DNA of 64,000 bases from assembly GCF_007671725.1 (NCBI RefSeq), contig NZ_VCNM01000001.1, positions 1,410,590 through 1,474,589 of the forward strand, given 5' to 3'. The position numbers and the translations under genes were made by a program. Shown here one piece after another: positions 9,774 to 19,048 of this stretch (positions within the stretch are counted from its first letter, which is position 1; every line of letters begins with the position of its first letter). The DNA comes from Halorubrum depositum (GTDB lineage Archaea; Halobacteriota; Halobacteria; Halobacteriales; Haloferacaceae). The notes below the pieces were generated by a model. That model made no database searches and was not told the origin of the DNA. It saw nothing but the letters and a program-made list of their open reading frames with translations.

Positions 9774-10398
9774 CGCGGCCGGCGGCGGGGGGGACGACCG
9801 CCTCGATCCCGAGGAGCTGCCGGCCGAGATCCGCGAGGCGGTCCCCGACTACGACGACGAGTACCTCGACCGGGTCTCAGACCGGCTGATGTACAGCTAC
9901 GACCTCGACGAAGACGTCGTCGTCGACGGCGAGCGGTTCGAGCTGACCGCCGAGATGCGGATGCGCAACCAGAAGCAGTTCCTCCACCCCGCGCTGAGCT
10001 ACGCGGACCACGACGTGATGGAGTACCTGTTCGCCCGGCGCGTCGCCGCCCCGACGGTCGGGGAACTGGAGCGGCTCGTCGAGTTCGCTCACGGCGTCGC
10101 CGACGAGCGCGTCGATGGGAACGAACAGCACTACGGCACCGACGTCACGGTCGTGCTCGTCGCCGACCGGATCGCGAAGGACGTCGCCGAGTTCGTCGGC
10201 GGGTTCCGCGACCGGACGCTGCTGAAGTTCGGCTACTACGGCCACTACGAGGTGAACCTCGTCGTCGTCGCGCCCGACGAGGAGCGGCTCGTCGCCAGCG
10301 AGGCCGCGAGCAGCGCCGAGGCGCTCCGGCTGTGGGAACCGGTCGAGAAGCCGGACGACGGGATCTTCTCCAAGTTCGCGAAGCGGTTCTGGCGGTAA
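9766..10398 (+). CDS. Conserved haloarchaeal protein downstream of cupin
   Basis: 210 aa, overlapping the cupin gene by 8 nt. The N-terminus is Gly/Asp-rich; the rest is a mixed alpha/beta domain with DVTVVLVADRIAKDVAEFVGGF and KFGYYGHYEVNLVVVAPD, both strand-helix-like. The C-terminus FSKFAKRFWR is basic. No known family recognised. The overlap suggests a functional link with the cupin protein. Confidence 0.7.
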   Translation: MSDAAGGGGDDRLDPEELPAEIREAVPDYDDEYLDRVSDRLMYSYDLDEDVVVDGERFELTAEMRMRNQKQFLHPALSYADHDVMEYLFARRVAAPTVGELERLVEFAHGVADERVDGNEQHYGTDVTVVLVADRIAKDVAEFVGGFRDRTLLKFGYYGHYEVNLVVVAPDEERLVASEAASSAEALRLWEPVEKPDDGIFSKFAKRFWR

Positions 10399-10404
10399 TC
10401 GGAG

Positions 10405-10411
10405 CAAAAAA
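10405..10411 (-). terminator. T-tract terminator of cstA
   Basis: On the minus strand a run of six T lies about 45 nt after the cstA stop, the simple U-rich signal used by archaeal RNA polymerase. Confidence 0.5.
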
Positions 10412-10454
10412 GAGATTTCGAAAGGCGAAACGGTACCGCGGAGCGGCGTCGCCC

Positions 10455-12308
10455 TCAGTCGTCGCTCGGCTCGGCCGCGGGCGCCTCGCCGCTCCGCACC
10501 GACCGGAGGTTCCCGACCCCGATCCGGACGAGCGACAGGGCGATGTAGATCAGCGCGAGCCCGAGGATCATCTGCGCCGCGGACGAGAGCTGCGCGCCGA
10601 GCGTGCCGGCGCCGCCCTGGATGAGGTTGACGTAGAGGTTGTTGTACAGCGCCACCCACGTCAGCCCGAGCACGGTGATCGTCACCATGATCGCCATCGG
10701 CACGCCGGTGGAGACGAGCTGCTTCGACTCGTCCCAGTTGGCGAGCCACACCGTCGCGGTCAGTAGCGCGAGCGCCGCGAGCAGCTGGTTCGCGCCGCCG
10801 AACAGCCCCCACAGCGTCTGCCACTGCCCCGAGATGACGAGGACGTACGCGATGCCGATCTGGATGACCGGGTTCGTGTACCGCCCGCGGGCGGCCGCTC
10901 CGATACCGCCGGAGAGCCCGGAGACGGTCATGCCGTCGTCCATGCCGACGATCTCCTCCATCATGTACCGACCGAGGCGGACCGCCGTGTCCGTGGAGGT
11001 GAGGAGGAAGCTCACCAGGACGAGCGCCATGAAGACGCTGCCGATGGCCTGCGGGATTCCGAAGCTGGTGAGGATGATCCCGCCGCCGGTCGCGAAGTTC
11101 GGCAGCGCGCCGCCGATGCCGCCGGCGGCCGCGTCACCGGCGAAGCCGGCGACCGCGAGCGTCGACAGCGCGAGGGCGCCGAGCAGCCCCTCGCCGAGCA
11201 TCCCGCCGTAGCCGATCAGGCGGGCGTCGCTCTCCTTGTTGAGCTGTTTCGAGGTCGTCCCCGACGAGACGAGCGAGTGGAACCCGCTGATCGTCCCGCA
11301 CGCGATGGTGATGAAAAGCAGCGGGAACAGCGGGAACAGGCCCGCCGCCTCGATCCCCCAGAACCCCTCGAAGACGCCGATCGAGGAGTCGATGACGAGC
11401 GGCTGGCTCGACGTGCCGAGGATCGTGCCGACGATGACCGCCAGCACGCCCCCGCCGACGCCGGTGTACAGCAGGAACGACGAGAGGTAGTCGCGCGGTT
11501 GGAGCAGCACCCACACCGGGAGCGCGCTCGCGATGCCGGCGTACACCATCACGATCGGGACCCAGCCGGCGGCGTTACCGCCCAGCGCCGCCGCGCCGGG
11601 GACCCAGCTCCCCGTGCTCCCGCTGAACAGGACGAACGTCCCCGCGGGGTGGCTCCCCTCGGCGAGCTCGAACAGCGCGAACGGGTACTGGATGCCGACC
11701 CAGACGCCGGCGAACACGCCGGCGACGAACAGGACCGTCCCCGGGACGAACGGCCCGTTCAGCTGGTAGAGGTACACCCCGAACGCGAGCGCGAGCAGGA
11801 CGTAGATCGTGCTCGCGGTCGTCACCTGCGGGAACGCGTTGAACACGATCCCCACGACCAAGGCGAACACGGCGACGACGAGGATGATGGTGAGGAACGC
11901 GAACCACAGCAGCAGGTTCTTCCCCCGCTCCCCGACGTACTGCCCCACGATGTATCCGATCGAGCGCCCCTCGTGGCGGATCGAGCTCGACAGCGAGATG
12001 AAGTCGTGGACCGCGCCCATCAGCGGGTTGCCGATCGCGATCCACAGCATCGCCGGGACCCACCCCCAGATCGCCCCCGCCGTGATCGGACCGACGATCG
12101 GCGCGCCGCCCGCGATACTCGAGAAGTGATGCCCCAGTAGTACCGGTTTCTTCGACGGTACGTACTCCTGTCCGTCCTCGTACTTGTGCGCCGGCGTCTC
12201 TCGCTCGTCGTCGAGCTCGACGAACCGCGAGAGGTACCGCGAATACCCCATGTATCCGACGGTGAACGTTCCGAGGACCGCGACCATTATCCATATTACG
12301 TTTGTCAT
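10455..12308 (-). CDS. cstA: Carbon starvation protein CstA family transporter
   Basis: Membrane transporter of the CstA family, known in bacteria for peptide and pyruvate uptake. 617 aa with about 16 hydrophobic segments. Family landmarks include HHFSSIAGGAPIVGPITA, the GFHSLVSSGTTSKQL region and the GGANQLLA segment near the C-terminus. The start chosen is MTNVIWIMV, directly opening the first membrane helix; the frame is open 19 codons further, to 12365, but that extension is not membrane-like. AT-rich TATA candidates lie at 12340-12354. Soluble acidic C-terminal tail. Confidence 0.92.
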   Translation of the reverse strand: MTNVIWIMVAVLGTFTVGYMGYSRYLSRFVELDDERETPAHKYEDGQEYVPSKKPVLLGHHFSSIAGGAPIVGPITAGAIWGWVPAMLWIAIGNPLMGAVHDFISLSSSIRHEGRSIGYIVGQYVGERGKNLLLWFAFLTIILVVAVFALVVGIVFNAFPQVTTASTIYVLLALAFGVYLYQLNGPFVPGTVLFVAGVFAGVWVGIQYPFALFELAEGSHPAGTFVLFSGSTGSWVPGAAALGGNAAGWVPIVMVYAGIASALPVWVLLQPRDYLSSFLLYTGVGGGVLAVIVGTILGTSSQPLVIDSSIGVFEGFWGIEAAGLFPLFPLLFITIACGTISGFHSLVSSGTTSKQLNKESDARLIGYGGMLGEGLLGALALSTLAVAGFAGDAAAGGIGGALPNFATGGGIILTSFGIPQAIGSVFMALVLVSFLLTSTDTAVRLGRYMMEEIVGMDDGMTVSGLSGGIGAAARGRYTNPVIQIGIAYVLVISGQWQTLWGLFGGANQLLAALALLTATVWLANWDESKQLVSTGVPMAIMVTITVLGLTWVALYNNLYVNLIQGGAGTLGAQLSSAAQMILGLALIYIALSLVRIGVGNLRSVRSGEAPAAEPSDD

Positions 12309-12469
12309 GAGTAACCCTGCCTCACAAACGCGGTTTGGAAACAGCGTATTAAGTATTATCTTCAAACGTGATAGAAACGCGATTCAGCGGAAGAAACACC
12401 GACGAAGGGGGGCCACAGCGGTTCGTTTCGCCTGAGTGTACTTTGATTACACCCCGACCGGAACGGTTC

Positions 12470-13447
12470 TTACTCGCGCGCGCCCACGGGCGGCCCCGTC
12501 TCGACGTCGAGCGCGGCCGCGACCTCCGAGAGCACGTCGCCGCGCACCTCCCGCGTTCGCGACTCGATCTCGGCGACCAGCGGCGGGTCGAACTCCTCGC
12601 GGACCTGGTCGAGACGATCGCGCTCGGTCGCGACCTTCTCGCGGAGGTAGCTCGCGCCGCGTCCCTCCTCGTCGTCGTCCGGAGACGGAGTGAGCTTGTT
12701 CGCCACGAGCCCCCGGACGTGCAGGTCGCGCTCGGTGAACCCCTCGATCGCTCGGCCCGTCTCGTTGACCGACAGCTGGTCGGGGTTCAACACGAGGAAG
12801 AAGGCGGCGTCGGACCGCATCGTGTCGCCCGCAAACTCGAAGAACTCCTTGCGGCGCTGGAGGCGTTCGAGGACGGGGTCGCCGTCCATCAGGCGTCGCG
12901 GCTCCATGTCGCCGATCGCGGCCTTCTCGAACAGGTCGATCGACTGCTTGCGCTTGTACAGCAGCCGGTCGATCCAGTCGCCGAGGAACTCCGGGAGCCC
13001 GAGCAGCCGCAGCGTCGACCCGGTCGGCGCGGTGTCGAAGACGACCCGGTCGTACGGCTCGCTCTCGTCGCGCATCACGCCCACGAACGCGTCGAAGAGG
13101 GCGGCCTCGTACGCGCCCGGCGTCCCGTGCGACATCTCCAGCTGCCGGTTGATCTCCGAGACCATCGCCGCCGACACCTGCTCGGAGAGCCCCTCGCGGA
13201 TCTCCTGGAGGTGCCGCTGCATCTCGTCGTCGGGGTCGATCTCCATCGCGTCGAGCCCCTCGACGCCGTCGACCGACTCGGGGTCGTCGCCGAACTGCTG
13301 GCCGAACACGTCGGACACCGAGTGCGCGGGGTCGGTCGAGACGACGAGGGTCCGCAGCCCGGCGTTCGCACAGCGGTAGGCGTACGCGCAGGAGACGGTG
13401 GTCTTGCCGACGCCGCCCTTCCCGCCGAAGAAGACGAACTGCTCCAT
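12470..13447 (-). CDS. ArsA/Get3-type ATPase
   Basis: 325-aa P-loop ATPase with the deviant Walker A KGGVGKTT (10-17) that defines the ArsA/Get3/MinD group and STDPAHSVSDVFGQ (switch I). The switch II-like stretch reads DTAPTGSTLRLL, where Get3 proteins usually have DTAPTGHTLR. There is no second ATPase half and no metal-binding Cys pair, so arsenite pumping is unlikely. It may handle hydrophobic membrane-protein tails or act on its neighbour. The upstream gene's stop overlaps its ATG (TGATG). Confidence 0.85.
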   Translation of the reverse strand: MEQFVFFGGKGGVGKTTVSCAYAYRCANAGLRTLVVSTDPAHSVSDVFGQQFGDDPESVDGVEGLDAMEIDPDDEMQRHLQEIREGLSEQVSAAMVSEINRQLEMSHGTPGAYEAALFDAFVGVMRDESEPYDRVVFDTAPTGSTLRLLGLPEFLGDWIDRLLYKRKQSIDLFEKAAIGDMEPRRLMDGDPVLERLQRRKEFFEFAGDTMRSDAAFFLVLNPDQLSVNETGRAIEGFTERDLHVRGLVANKLTPSPDDDEEGRGASYLREKVATERDRLDQVREEFDPPLVAEIESRTREVRGDVLSEVAAALDVETGPPVGARE

Positions 13448-13743
13448 CAGAAGTGGTACTGCTGGCCCTTCCGTTCCATGAGGCTCTCGCGGTCCCACAG
13501 CCGCCGCTCCCACGCCTCGAACTCGTCTTCGAGGTACGGGAGCAGCTCGGCGGTGTAGTACGAGACCGGCGAGGGGATGCCGAACGCGTCCGGGAAACAC
13601 GCGAGCATGAACTCGTCTTCCACGTCCTCGGCCTCCTTCTCGATCTTCTCGTAGGCCGGGTGCGTGATCATCCCGTGGTAGAGGCCGGCGAGCCACTCCT
13701 CGAGCGCGGCTCGGAACGTTTCGATCCGATCGGCGACTGTCAT
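13447..13743 (-). CDS. Small protein coupled to ArsA-type ATPase
   Basis: 98 aa; its TGA overlaps the ATG of the ATPase by one base (TGATG), so the ATPase is probably translated by reinitiation. Sequence is mostly helical and amphipathic: RIETFRAALEEWLAGLYHGMI and YYTAELLPYLEDEFEAWERR. No known family recognised. The fixed coupling suggests a cofactor or client-binding subunit of the ATPase, which is inference. Confidence 0.7.
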   Translation of the reverse strand: MTVADRIETFRAALEEWLAGLYHGMITHPAYEKIEKEAEDVEDEFMLACFPDAFGIPSPVSYYTAELLPYLEDEFEAWERRLWDRESLMERKGQQYHF

Positions 13744-13783
13744 TATCGGTCGTGACGGTCGGGGCGTGTTAAAAGCTGTCGCG

Positions 13784-13855
13784 GTCGCGCGTCGGGCGAT
13801 CGGGAGCGGGTCGCGCGTCGGGCGATCGGGAGCGGGTCGCGCGTCGGGCGATCAG
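13784..13855. repeat. 26-bp tandem repeat, about 2.7 copies
   Basis: Unit GTCGCGCGTCGGGCGATCGG plus GAGCGG, starting at 13784, 13810 and 13836 (third copy partial). It fills the gap between two minus-strand genes and reaches the stop of the small membrane protein gene. Confidence 0.85.
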
Positions 13856-14067
13856 GCCGAGTTGCCGTCGGCGGCCAGTTCAGTCTGCGGCTCGTCGGAC
13901 TCGCCCGCCTCCTCCCCGTCGTCGAGCTCCGGCTGTTCGTCCACGTCCGGAGTCGGCGAGTGCGCCTCCCCACCGAGCGCGCCCCAGACGAGGTACAGCA
14001 TCGCGACGACCATCAGGACGGTCACCACGATCGCCGCGATCCCTGCCGCCGACACGTACTGGAACAT
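13852..14067 (-). CDS. Small single-pass membrane protein
   Basis: 71 aa: MFQYVSAAGIAAIVVTVLMV and AMLYLVWGAL form one N-terminal transmembrane helix, followed by a strongly acidic tail (DVDEQPELDDGEEAGE). An upstream in-frame extension to 14238 is Arg-rich and overlaps the repeat region, so the ATG at 14067 is preferred. Function unknown. Divergent from the COG0523 gene. Confidence 0.65.
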   Translation of the reverse strand: MFQYVSAAGIAAIVVTVLMVVAMLYLVWGALGGEAHSPTPDVDEQPELDDGEEAGESDEPQTELAADGNSA

Positions 14068-14140
14068 GGTCGCCGGTGCGGGGGCGCGACGTATCAACGT
14101 ATCGGCTTCCGACGAACGAAGGGAGAGACGGGCCCCGACC

Positions 14141-14213
14141 CCGGCGAGCGCGACGTTCCCGCGTCCGGCGAGCGCGACCGTTCTCGCATCCGGCGAGCGC
14201 GACCGCTTCCGCC
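14141..14213. repeat. Degenerate 24-25 bp tandem repeat, three copies
   Basis: Three copies of CCGGCGAGCGCGAC followed by a C/T-rich spacer, starting at 14141, 14165 and 14190, in the promoter interval between the divergent genes at 14067 and 14253. Confidence 0.75.
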
Positions 14214-14252
14214 GCCGCGACGTTGAAGGGCCCCGCACACCGACCGCCTCGC

Positions 14253-15500
14253 ATGGACGACGACCGGATCCCGGTGACCGTGCTCTCGGGGAGCCTCGGG
14301 GCGGGGAAGACGACGCTGTTGAACCACCTCCTGCGGAACGCCGGCGATCGCGACATCGCGGTGCTGGTCAACGACATGGGCGACGTCAACGTCGACGCCG
14401 AGCTGATCGCCGAGGAGTCCGAGGTCGACGTCGAGGGCGTCACGGAGCTGTCGAACGGCTGTATCTGCTGCGAGCTCCAGGACGACTTGGAGACCGCCGT
14501 GGTGCGGCTCGCGAACGAGCGCTCCTTCGACAACCTGGTCGTCGAGTCGTCGGGCATCTCCGAGCCCGCGCCGGTCGCGCGGCTGTTCACGACCGAGTCG
14601 CGCGCGGCGGCCCGCTACCGGGTCGACGCGCTGGTGACCGTGATCGACACGCGCCGGTTCCTCGACGCCTTCGCCGGCGACGACGTCCCCGAGCGCCGCG
14701 TCGCCGCGGACGACGAGGAGGCGGACCGACCGCTCTCGGACCTCCTCGTCGAGCAGGTCGAGGTGTCGAATCTGGTGGTCTGTAACAAGGCCGACCTCTG
14801 TACCGACGCGGAGACGGACGAGGCGATCGGGCTCGTGGGCGCGCTGCAGCCGGGCGCGGAGACGGTCGTCGCGGAGTTCTCCGCGGTCGACCCCGACCGG
14901 GTCCTCGACGTCGGGCTGTTCGACGCGGGCGAGCTCGGCGACCTGCCGGGGTGGAAGCGGGCGCTGGCGGCGGGTCACGGCGACCACGCCGATCACGACG
15001 GCGGAGAACACGGAAGCGACCACGCCCACCGCCACCCGGACGAGGTGTACGGCGTCGGCTCCTTCACCTACCGCCGCCGCCGGCCGTTCCATCCGGACCG
15101 GATCGCCGGCGTCCTCCGCGACCTCCCCCCCGAGGTCGTCCGCTCGAAGGGGACGCTGTGGGTCGCGGGCACGGACCAGCGCCAGCAGGTCGGGCAGGCC
15201 GGCGCGTCGGTGCGGGTCAAAGCGCTCGGGCCCTGGATCGCGAGCCTCCCCGAGGTCGAGCGCGACATGCTTCGGTCGAACCGACCGAACCTCGACTGGG
15301 ACGACGAACACGGCGACCGCCTGACGGAGTACGTCGTCATCGGCACGGGCATCGACGAGGCGGCGATCCGCGAGCGCCTCGACGACGCGCTCGTCACCGA
15401 CGAGGAGTGGGCGGCCGTCGGGGAGGGCGAGAGCGAAGCCGACGACGAGTTCCCCTTCGCGACCGAGCAGGGCGAGGAGCTGGCGCTCCGGGAGCCGTGA
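14253..15500 (+). CDS. COG0523 (CobW/ZNG-type) metal-chaperone GTPase
   Basis: G3E-family GTPase that delivers metal, usually Zn or Co, to client enzymes. 415 aa. P-loop GSLGAGKTT (13-21), the diagnostic metal site GCICC (Cys70, Cys72, Cys73), CNKADL for guanine specificity, and a His/Asp-rich linker (GHGDHADHDGGEHGS) before the C-terminal CobW_C domain (YGVGSFTYRRRRPFHPDR). Start chosen at the ATG just before PVTVLSGSLGAGKT. The client is unknown; a small Zn-ribbon gene follows tail-to-tail. Confidence 0.9.
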   Translation: MDDDRIPVTVLSGSLGAGKTTLLNHLLRNAGDRDIAVLVNDMGDVNVDAELIAEESEVDVEGVTELSNGCICCELQDDLETAVVRLANERSFDNLVVESSGISEPAPVARLFTTESRAAARYRVDALVTVIDTRRFLDAFAGDDVPERRVAADDEEADRPLSDLLVEQVEVSNLVVCNKADLCTDAETDEAIGLVGALQPGAETVVAEFSAVDPDRVLDVGLFDAGELGDLPGWKRALAAGHGDHADHDGGEHGSDHAHRHPDEVYGVGSFTYRRRRPFHPDRIAGVLRDLPPEVVRSKGTLWVAGTDQRQQVGQAGASVRVKALGPWIASLPEVERDMLRSNRPNLDWDDEHGDRLTEYVVIGTGIDEAAIRERLDDALVTDEEWAAVGEGESEADDEFPFATEQGEELALREP

Positions 15501-15548
15501 GGAGGGACGTGAGGAGGAGCGTCGAATCGCCGGACTGAGTCGGCGAGC

Positions 15549-15788
15549 TCAGCAGGCGCAGCCGGTCCCGCTCGCGCGCTCGAACCGCATCGAATCCCCG
15601 CAGTCGGGACAGGTCGGGGTCCCGTCGCCGTCGCGGTCGAGCCCCTCCGCGTCGACGTCGACGTCCCGGACCCGCACGCCGCAGTCGTCGCACCAGTACG
15701 ACCCCTCCGAGCCGTCGTTGCCCGCGTTTCCGGGGGCGCGCTGCGTCGATCCCGCCATCACGTCCGTCACGGTGTCGAAGATTCCCAT
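15549..15788 (-). CDS. Small zinc-ribbon protein
   Basis: 79 aa from MGIFDTVTDVM. WCDDCG and CPDCG form a four-Cys zinc ribbon, with a terminal GTGCAC adding two more Cys. An upstream in-frame ATG at 15812 is possible; the ATG at 15788 is preferred because a weak TATA-like CTAAGA is centred about 27 nt upstream and the MGIF start is common. Function unknown. Confidence 0.7.
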   Translation of the reverse strand: MGIFDTVTDVMAGSTQRAPGNAGNDGSEGSYWCDDCGVRVRDVDVDAEGLDRDGDGTPTCPDCGDSMRFERASGTGCAC

Positions 15789-15884
15789 GAACGATCGTAC
15801 GAGTTTCGCCATCTTAGTCTCCCGGTGATGTGTGAACGGTACGCACAGCCGCGTTCCCGGCGGACGTCGCGGCCGGAGCGGGAG

Positions 15885-16211
15885 TCAGAGCAGCGGAACG
15901 GTGAGCGCGACGATCAGGACGCCGAGCGCCATCCCGGCGTACAGGAGCCGTTCGAACCGCGGGCCCGGCGGGAGCGGGCCGGCGTCGAGCGGCGGCGCAC
16001 ACCGGACGAGCTGCTGGTAGGCGATCCCCGTCGCGGCCGCGAACGCCAGCGTCGACAGCGCCAGCGACGCCGCGAGCGTGAGCCCGTACGAGAGGCCGTA
16101 TATCGGGCCGAACGAGAGCGCGAACGTGAACGCGAGCCCGGCGGTGACGAGGAACGGGACCGGGTCCACCCGGTCTCCGTGTCGGTTGTGAACGAGTGCC
16201 TCGACGCCCAT
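15885..16211 (-). CDS. Small multi-pass membrane protein
   Basis: 108 aa with about four hydrophobic helices (FLVTAGLAFTFALSFG, GLSYGLTLAASLALST, LAFAAATGIAYQQLV, LLYAGMALGVLIVALTVPLL). No recognised family. Divergent from the small membrane gene at 16271. Confidence 0.65.
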   Translation of the reverse strand: MGVEALVHNRHGDRVDPVPFLVTAGLAFTFALSFGPIYGLSYGLTLAASLALSTLAFAAATGIAYQQLVRCAPPLDAGPLPPGPRFERLLYAGMALGVLIVALTVPLL

Positions 16212-16270
16212 GGCGGACGTACGGGCCCCACGGACAAAGAGCTAAGTGCCGGTCTCCCACGAGGTTCCGT

Positions 16271-16486
16271 ATGAGCGAGGAGCCGAGGGGGATCCGCGAG
16301 GGCGTCGAGGACTCGAAGGGGGACCCGCGGCTGATCCTCCTGATGAACGCGGTCCTGTCCGCGTGGTTCGGATGGACCGTCGTCTGGGGGCTCGACCGGC
16401 TCGGCATGGCCGCGCTGAACGCGCCGAACGTCGCGGCGCTCGCGCTGGTCATCTTCGGGGTGACGTACGTCGCGGTGTTGCGGTGA
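16271..16486 (+). CDS. Small membrane protein
   Basis: 71 aa: an acidic N-terminal 20 residues ([20 protein letters not shown]) then two transmembrane segments ([20 protein letters not shown] and [18 protein letters not shown]). Start placed at MSEEP; the upstream open frame is basic and overlaps the divergent promoter. Function unknown. Confidence 0.65.
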   Translation: MSEEPRGIREGVEDSKGDPRLILLMNAVLSAWFGWTVVWGLDRLGMAALNAPNVAALALVIFGVTYVAVLR

Positions 16487-16586
16487 GTCGGTCGGGAGGC
16501 GACGAGGGGGACGCCGAGGCGGACGCGAACGCGCCGGCGGACGGGGGTCGCCACGTTTTAAGCCGACTGCGGTCCCTCTCCCGACA

Positions 16587-17261
16587 ATGACGATCGAAGA
16601 CCGCGACGACGCGTACCTCATCACGCACGCGCTGGCGAAGGACACCCTCTCGCGGCTCCGGGACGTCGAGACCGAGCAGGTCGCCTTCCGGAAGGGGCTC
16701 GTGAAGCTCGGCCGCATCTGCGGCTACGAGATCATCGACGGCGCGATGGAGACGGAGTACGTCCCGGTGGAGACCCCGCTGCAGGAGACCACCGGCGAGC
16801 GCGTGAAGGGGCTCGACGACGTGGTCATCATCAACGTCCTCCGGGCCGCGACCCCGTTCGTCGAGGGGCTCCTGAAGGCGTTCCCCCGGGCGAAACAGGG
16901 CGTCATCTCCGCCGGCCGCGACGAGGAGGCCGGGATGACCGACGGGGAGTTCCCGATCACCATCGACTACGTGAAGCTGCCCGAGATCGGCCCCGACGAT
17001 ACCGTCATCGTCGCCGACCCGATGCTCGCGACCGGCTCGACGATGTGCGCGGTGCTCGACCACGTCCTCGGGGACGCCGACGACTTCGAGGACCTGTTCG
17101 TCCTCTCGGCGGTCTCCGCGCCCGACGGGCTCGTCCGCGTGAGCGAGCAGGTGCCCGAGGCGAAGCTGCTGACCGTCGCGATCGACGACTACCTCGACGA
17201 CGACGGGTTCATCGTCCCCGGGCTCGGCGACGCCGGCGACCGCGCGTTCCGGACGGTCTGA
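16587..17261 (+). CDS. upp: Uracil phosphoribosyltransferase
   Basis: Salvage enzyme making UMP from uracil and PRPP. 224 aa. The PRPP loop [10 protein letters not shown] begins at Asp144, and the uracil-binding C-terminus [13 protein letters not shown] is intact. [13 protein letters not shown] is also typical of the family. Upstream TTTTAAG supports the ATG with a short or absent leader. Confidence 0.95.
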   Translation: MTIEDRDDAYLITHALAKDTLSRLRDVETEQVAFRKGLVKLGRICGYEIIDGAMETEYVPVETPLQETTGERVKGLDDVVIINVLRAATPFVEGLLKAFPRAKQGVISAGRDEEAGMTDGEFPITIDYVKLPEIGPDDTVIVADPMLATGSTMCAVLDHVLGDADDFEDLFVLSAVSAPDGLVRVSEQVPEAKLLTVAIDDYLDDDGFIVPGLGDAGDRAFRTV

Positions 17262-17344
17262 GCCGGACGCCGGCGACCTCGACGCTCGCACTCGGCCTCC
17301 GCGGGCCGACGTACTTTTAAGAGCCGTCCCCGCGACCGATCGGT

Positions 17345-17560
17345 ATGAGCAACGCGCCGACGACCGAGCCGTGCGACGACTGCGGCGAGCCGACGACGGA
17401 CGCGCTCGCGCGGACCGTCCGGCTGAGCGTCGACCGGGCGAACATCGACACCCAGCGGCTCTGTCCCGACTGCTTCGCCGACTGGATCCAGCGCTATCAG
17501 GACCGGCTCGGCTCCGGCCCCGACGCGTCCGACGAGAGCTCCGAGATCATCGTCGACTGA
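17345..17560 (+). CDS. Small Cys-pair (zinc finger) protein
   Basis: 71 aa with CDDCGEPT near the N-terminus and CPDCFADWI in the middle, a four-Cys zinc site. The acidic tail ends SSEIIVD. TTTTAAG lies about 29 nt upstream, consistent with a leaderless mRNA. Function unknown. Confidence 0.7.
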   Translation: MSNAPTTEPCDDCGEPTTDALARTVRLSVDRANIDTQRLCPDCFADWIQRYQDRLGSGPDASDESSEIIVD

Positions 17561-17701
17561 GCCCCGGGAGCGAGCCGCCGCGCGACCGCCCCGCGGTGAG
17601 GGCGAGAGGCCGCCGCCGAACCGGTTCGCCTCGGTGCGCGCGGACGGCAACGTCCGTCTGGACCGCCCGTCTTAAGCCGCGGCGGCACGGACGGCGACGT
17701 A

Positions 17702-18985
17702 ATGGACCTCGCCATCGACGCCCCGGCCCCGGCGGCGCCCGACTGCGCCGCCGACGGGACGTGGCTCGCCTGCATCGAGTGCGACGAGACGTTCGGCCCC
17801 TTCGAGGACGTCCGGTACACCTGCGACGCGTGCGACGGGCTCCTGGAGGTTCGCTACGCCGATCCGCCGACGTTCGACGAGTTCGGGTCGGGCGCCTCCT
17901 CCGACGGCCCCGAGCGCGGCGTCTGGCGCTACCGCGAGGCGCTCCCCTTCGACCTGGGCGTCACGCTCCCCGAGGGCGACACCCCGCTCCACCGCGTCCC
18001 GCGGATCGAGGAGTCGGTCGGCGTCGACGCGCTCCGGATCAAACACGAGGGGATGAACCCGACCGGCTCGTTCAAGGACCGCGGGATGACCGTCGGCGTC
18101 CGCGTCGCGAAGGAGCTCGGCGTCGGCGCGCTCGCCTGCGCCTCCACCGGGAACACCTCGGCCGCGCTCGCCGCCTACGGCGGGCGCGGCGACATGCAGA
18201 CGCTCGTGCTCCTCCCGGAGGGGAAGGTCGCCGCGGGGAAGGTCGCGCAGGCGAGCCTCCACGGCGCCCGCATCCTGGAGGTCGACGGCAACTTCGACTC
18301 CTGTCTCGACATCGTCCAAGAGCTGGCCGCCCGCGGCGAGGCGTACCTGCTCAACTCCCTGAACCCGTTCCGCTTGGAGGGCCAGAAGACGATCGGCTTC
18401 GAGATCTTAGAGGAGTTCTACGCCGACTACGGGACGTTCCCGGACCGGATCGTCCTCCCCGTCGGCAACGCGGGCAACACCTCGGCCCTCTACAAGGGGT
18501 TCCGCGAGCTCGTCCAGGCGGGCGCGCTCGACGTCGGCGAGGTGCCCAAACTCACCGGGGTGCAGGCCGAGGGCGCCGCGCCGATGGTCGAGGCGATCGA
18601 GGAGGGGAACGACGAGATCCGCCGGTGGGAGGAGGTCGAGACGCGCGCGACCGCCATCCGCATCGGCAACCCGGTCAACGCGCCGAAGGCGATCCCCGGC
18701 ATCCGCAACACCGGCGGCACCGCCGTCGCCGTCAGCGACGCGGAGATCACCGCGGCGCAGCGCCACCTCGCCGCCGAGGGCGTCGGCGTCGAGCCCGCCT
18801 CCGCGGCGAGCCTCGCCGGCCTGAAGAAGCTCCGGCGCTCCGGCGTCGTCGACGACGACGAGCGCGTCGTCTGCCTGACGACGGGGCACCTCCTGAAGGA
18901 CCCCGAAGCGGCCTACGAGGCCGGCGGCGACCCCGAGCCCGTCCCGAACGACGTGGACGCGGTGCTCGATCACCTGCACGGCTGA
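17702..18985 (+). CDS. thrC: Threonine synthase
   Basis: PLP enzyme converting O-phosphohomoserine to threonine. 427 aa. The N-terminal domain holds a Cys4 knuckle (Cys24-x2-Cys27 and Cys41-x2-Cys44). PLP lysine is Lys125 in NPTGSFKDRGM, and the phosphate-binding loop GNAGNTS is present further on. ASTGNTSAALAAY is typical. TCTTAAG box upstream. It shares aspartate-family metabolism with lysC at 40.8 kb, but they are far apart. Confidence 0.95.
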   Translation: MDLAIDAPAPAAPDCAADGTWLACIECDETFGPFEDVRYTCDACDGLLEVRYADPPTFDEFGSGASSDGPERGVWRYREALPFDLGVTLPEGDTPLHRVPRIEESVGVDALRIKHEGMNPTGSFKDRGMTVGVRVAKELGVGALACASTGNTSAALAAYGGRGDMQTLVLLPEGKVAAGKVAQASLHGARILEVDGNFDSCLDIVQELAARGEAYLLNSLNPFRLEGQKTIGFEILEEFYADYGTFPDRIVLPVGNAGNTSALYKGFRELVQAGALDVGEVPKLTGVQAEGAAPMVEAIEEGNDEIRRWEEVETRATAIRIGNPVNAPKAIPGIRNTGGTAVAVSDAEITAAQRHLAAEGVGVEPASAASLAGLKKLRRSGVVDDDERVVCLTTGHLLKDPEAAYEAGGDPEPVPNDVDAVLDHLHG

Positions 18986-19048
18986 AGCGCCGTTTTCCCG
19001 GCGGAAACGCCCGGTCCGGTCGCCGAACGAGCCGTTCGCGGGCCCCGA

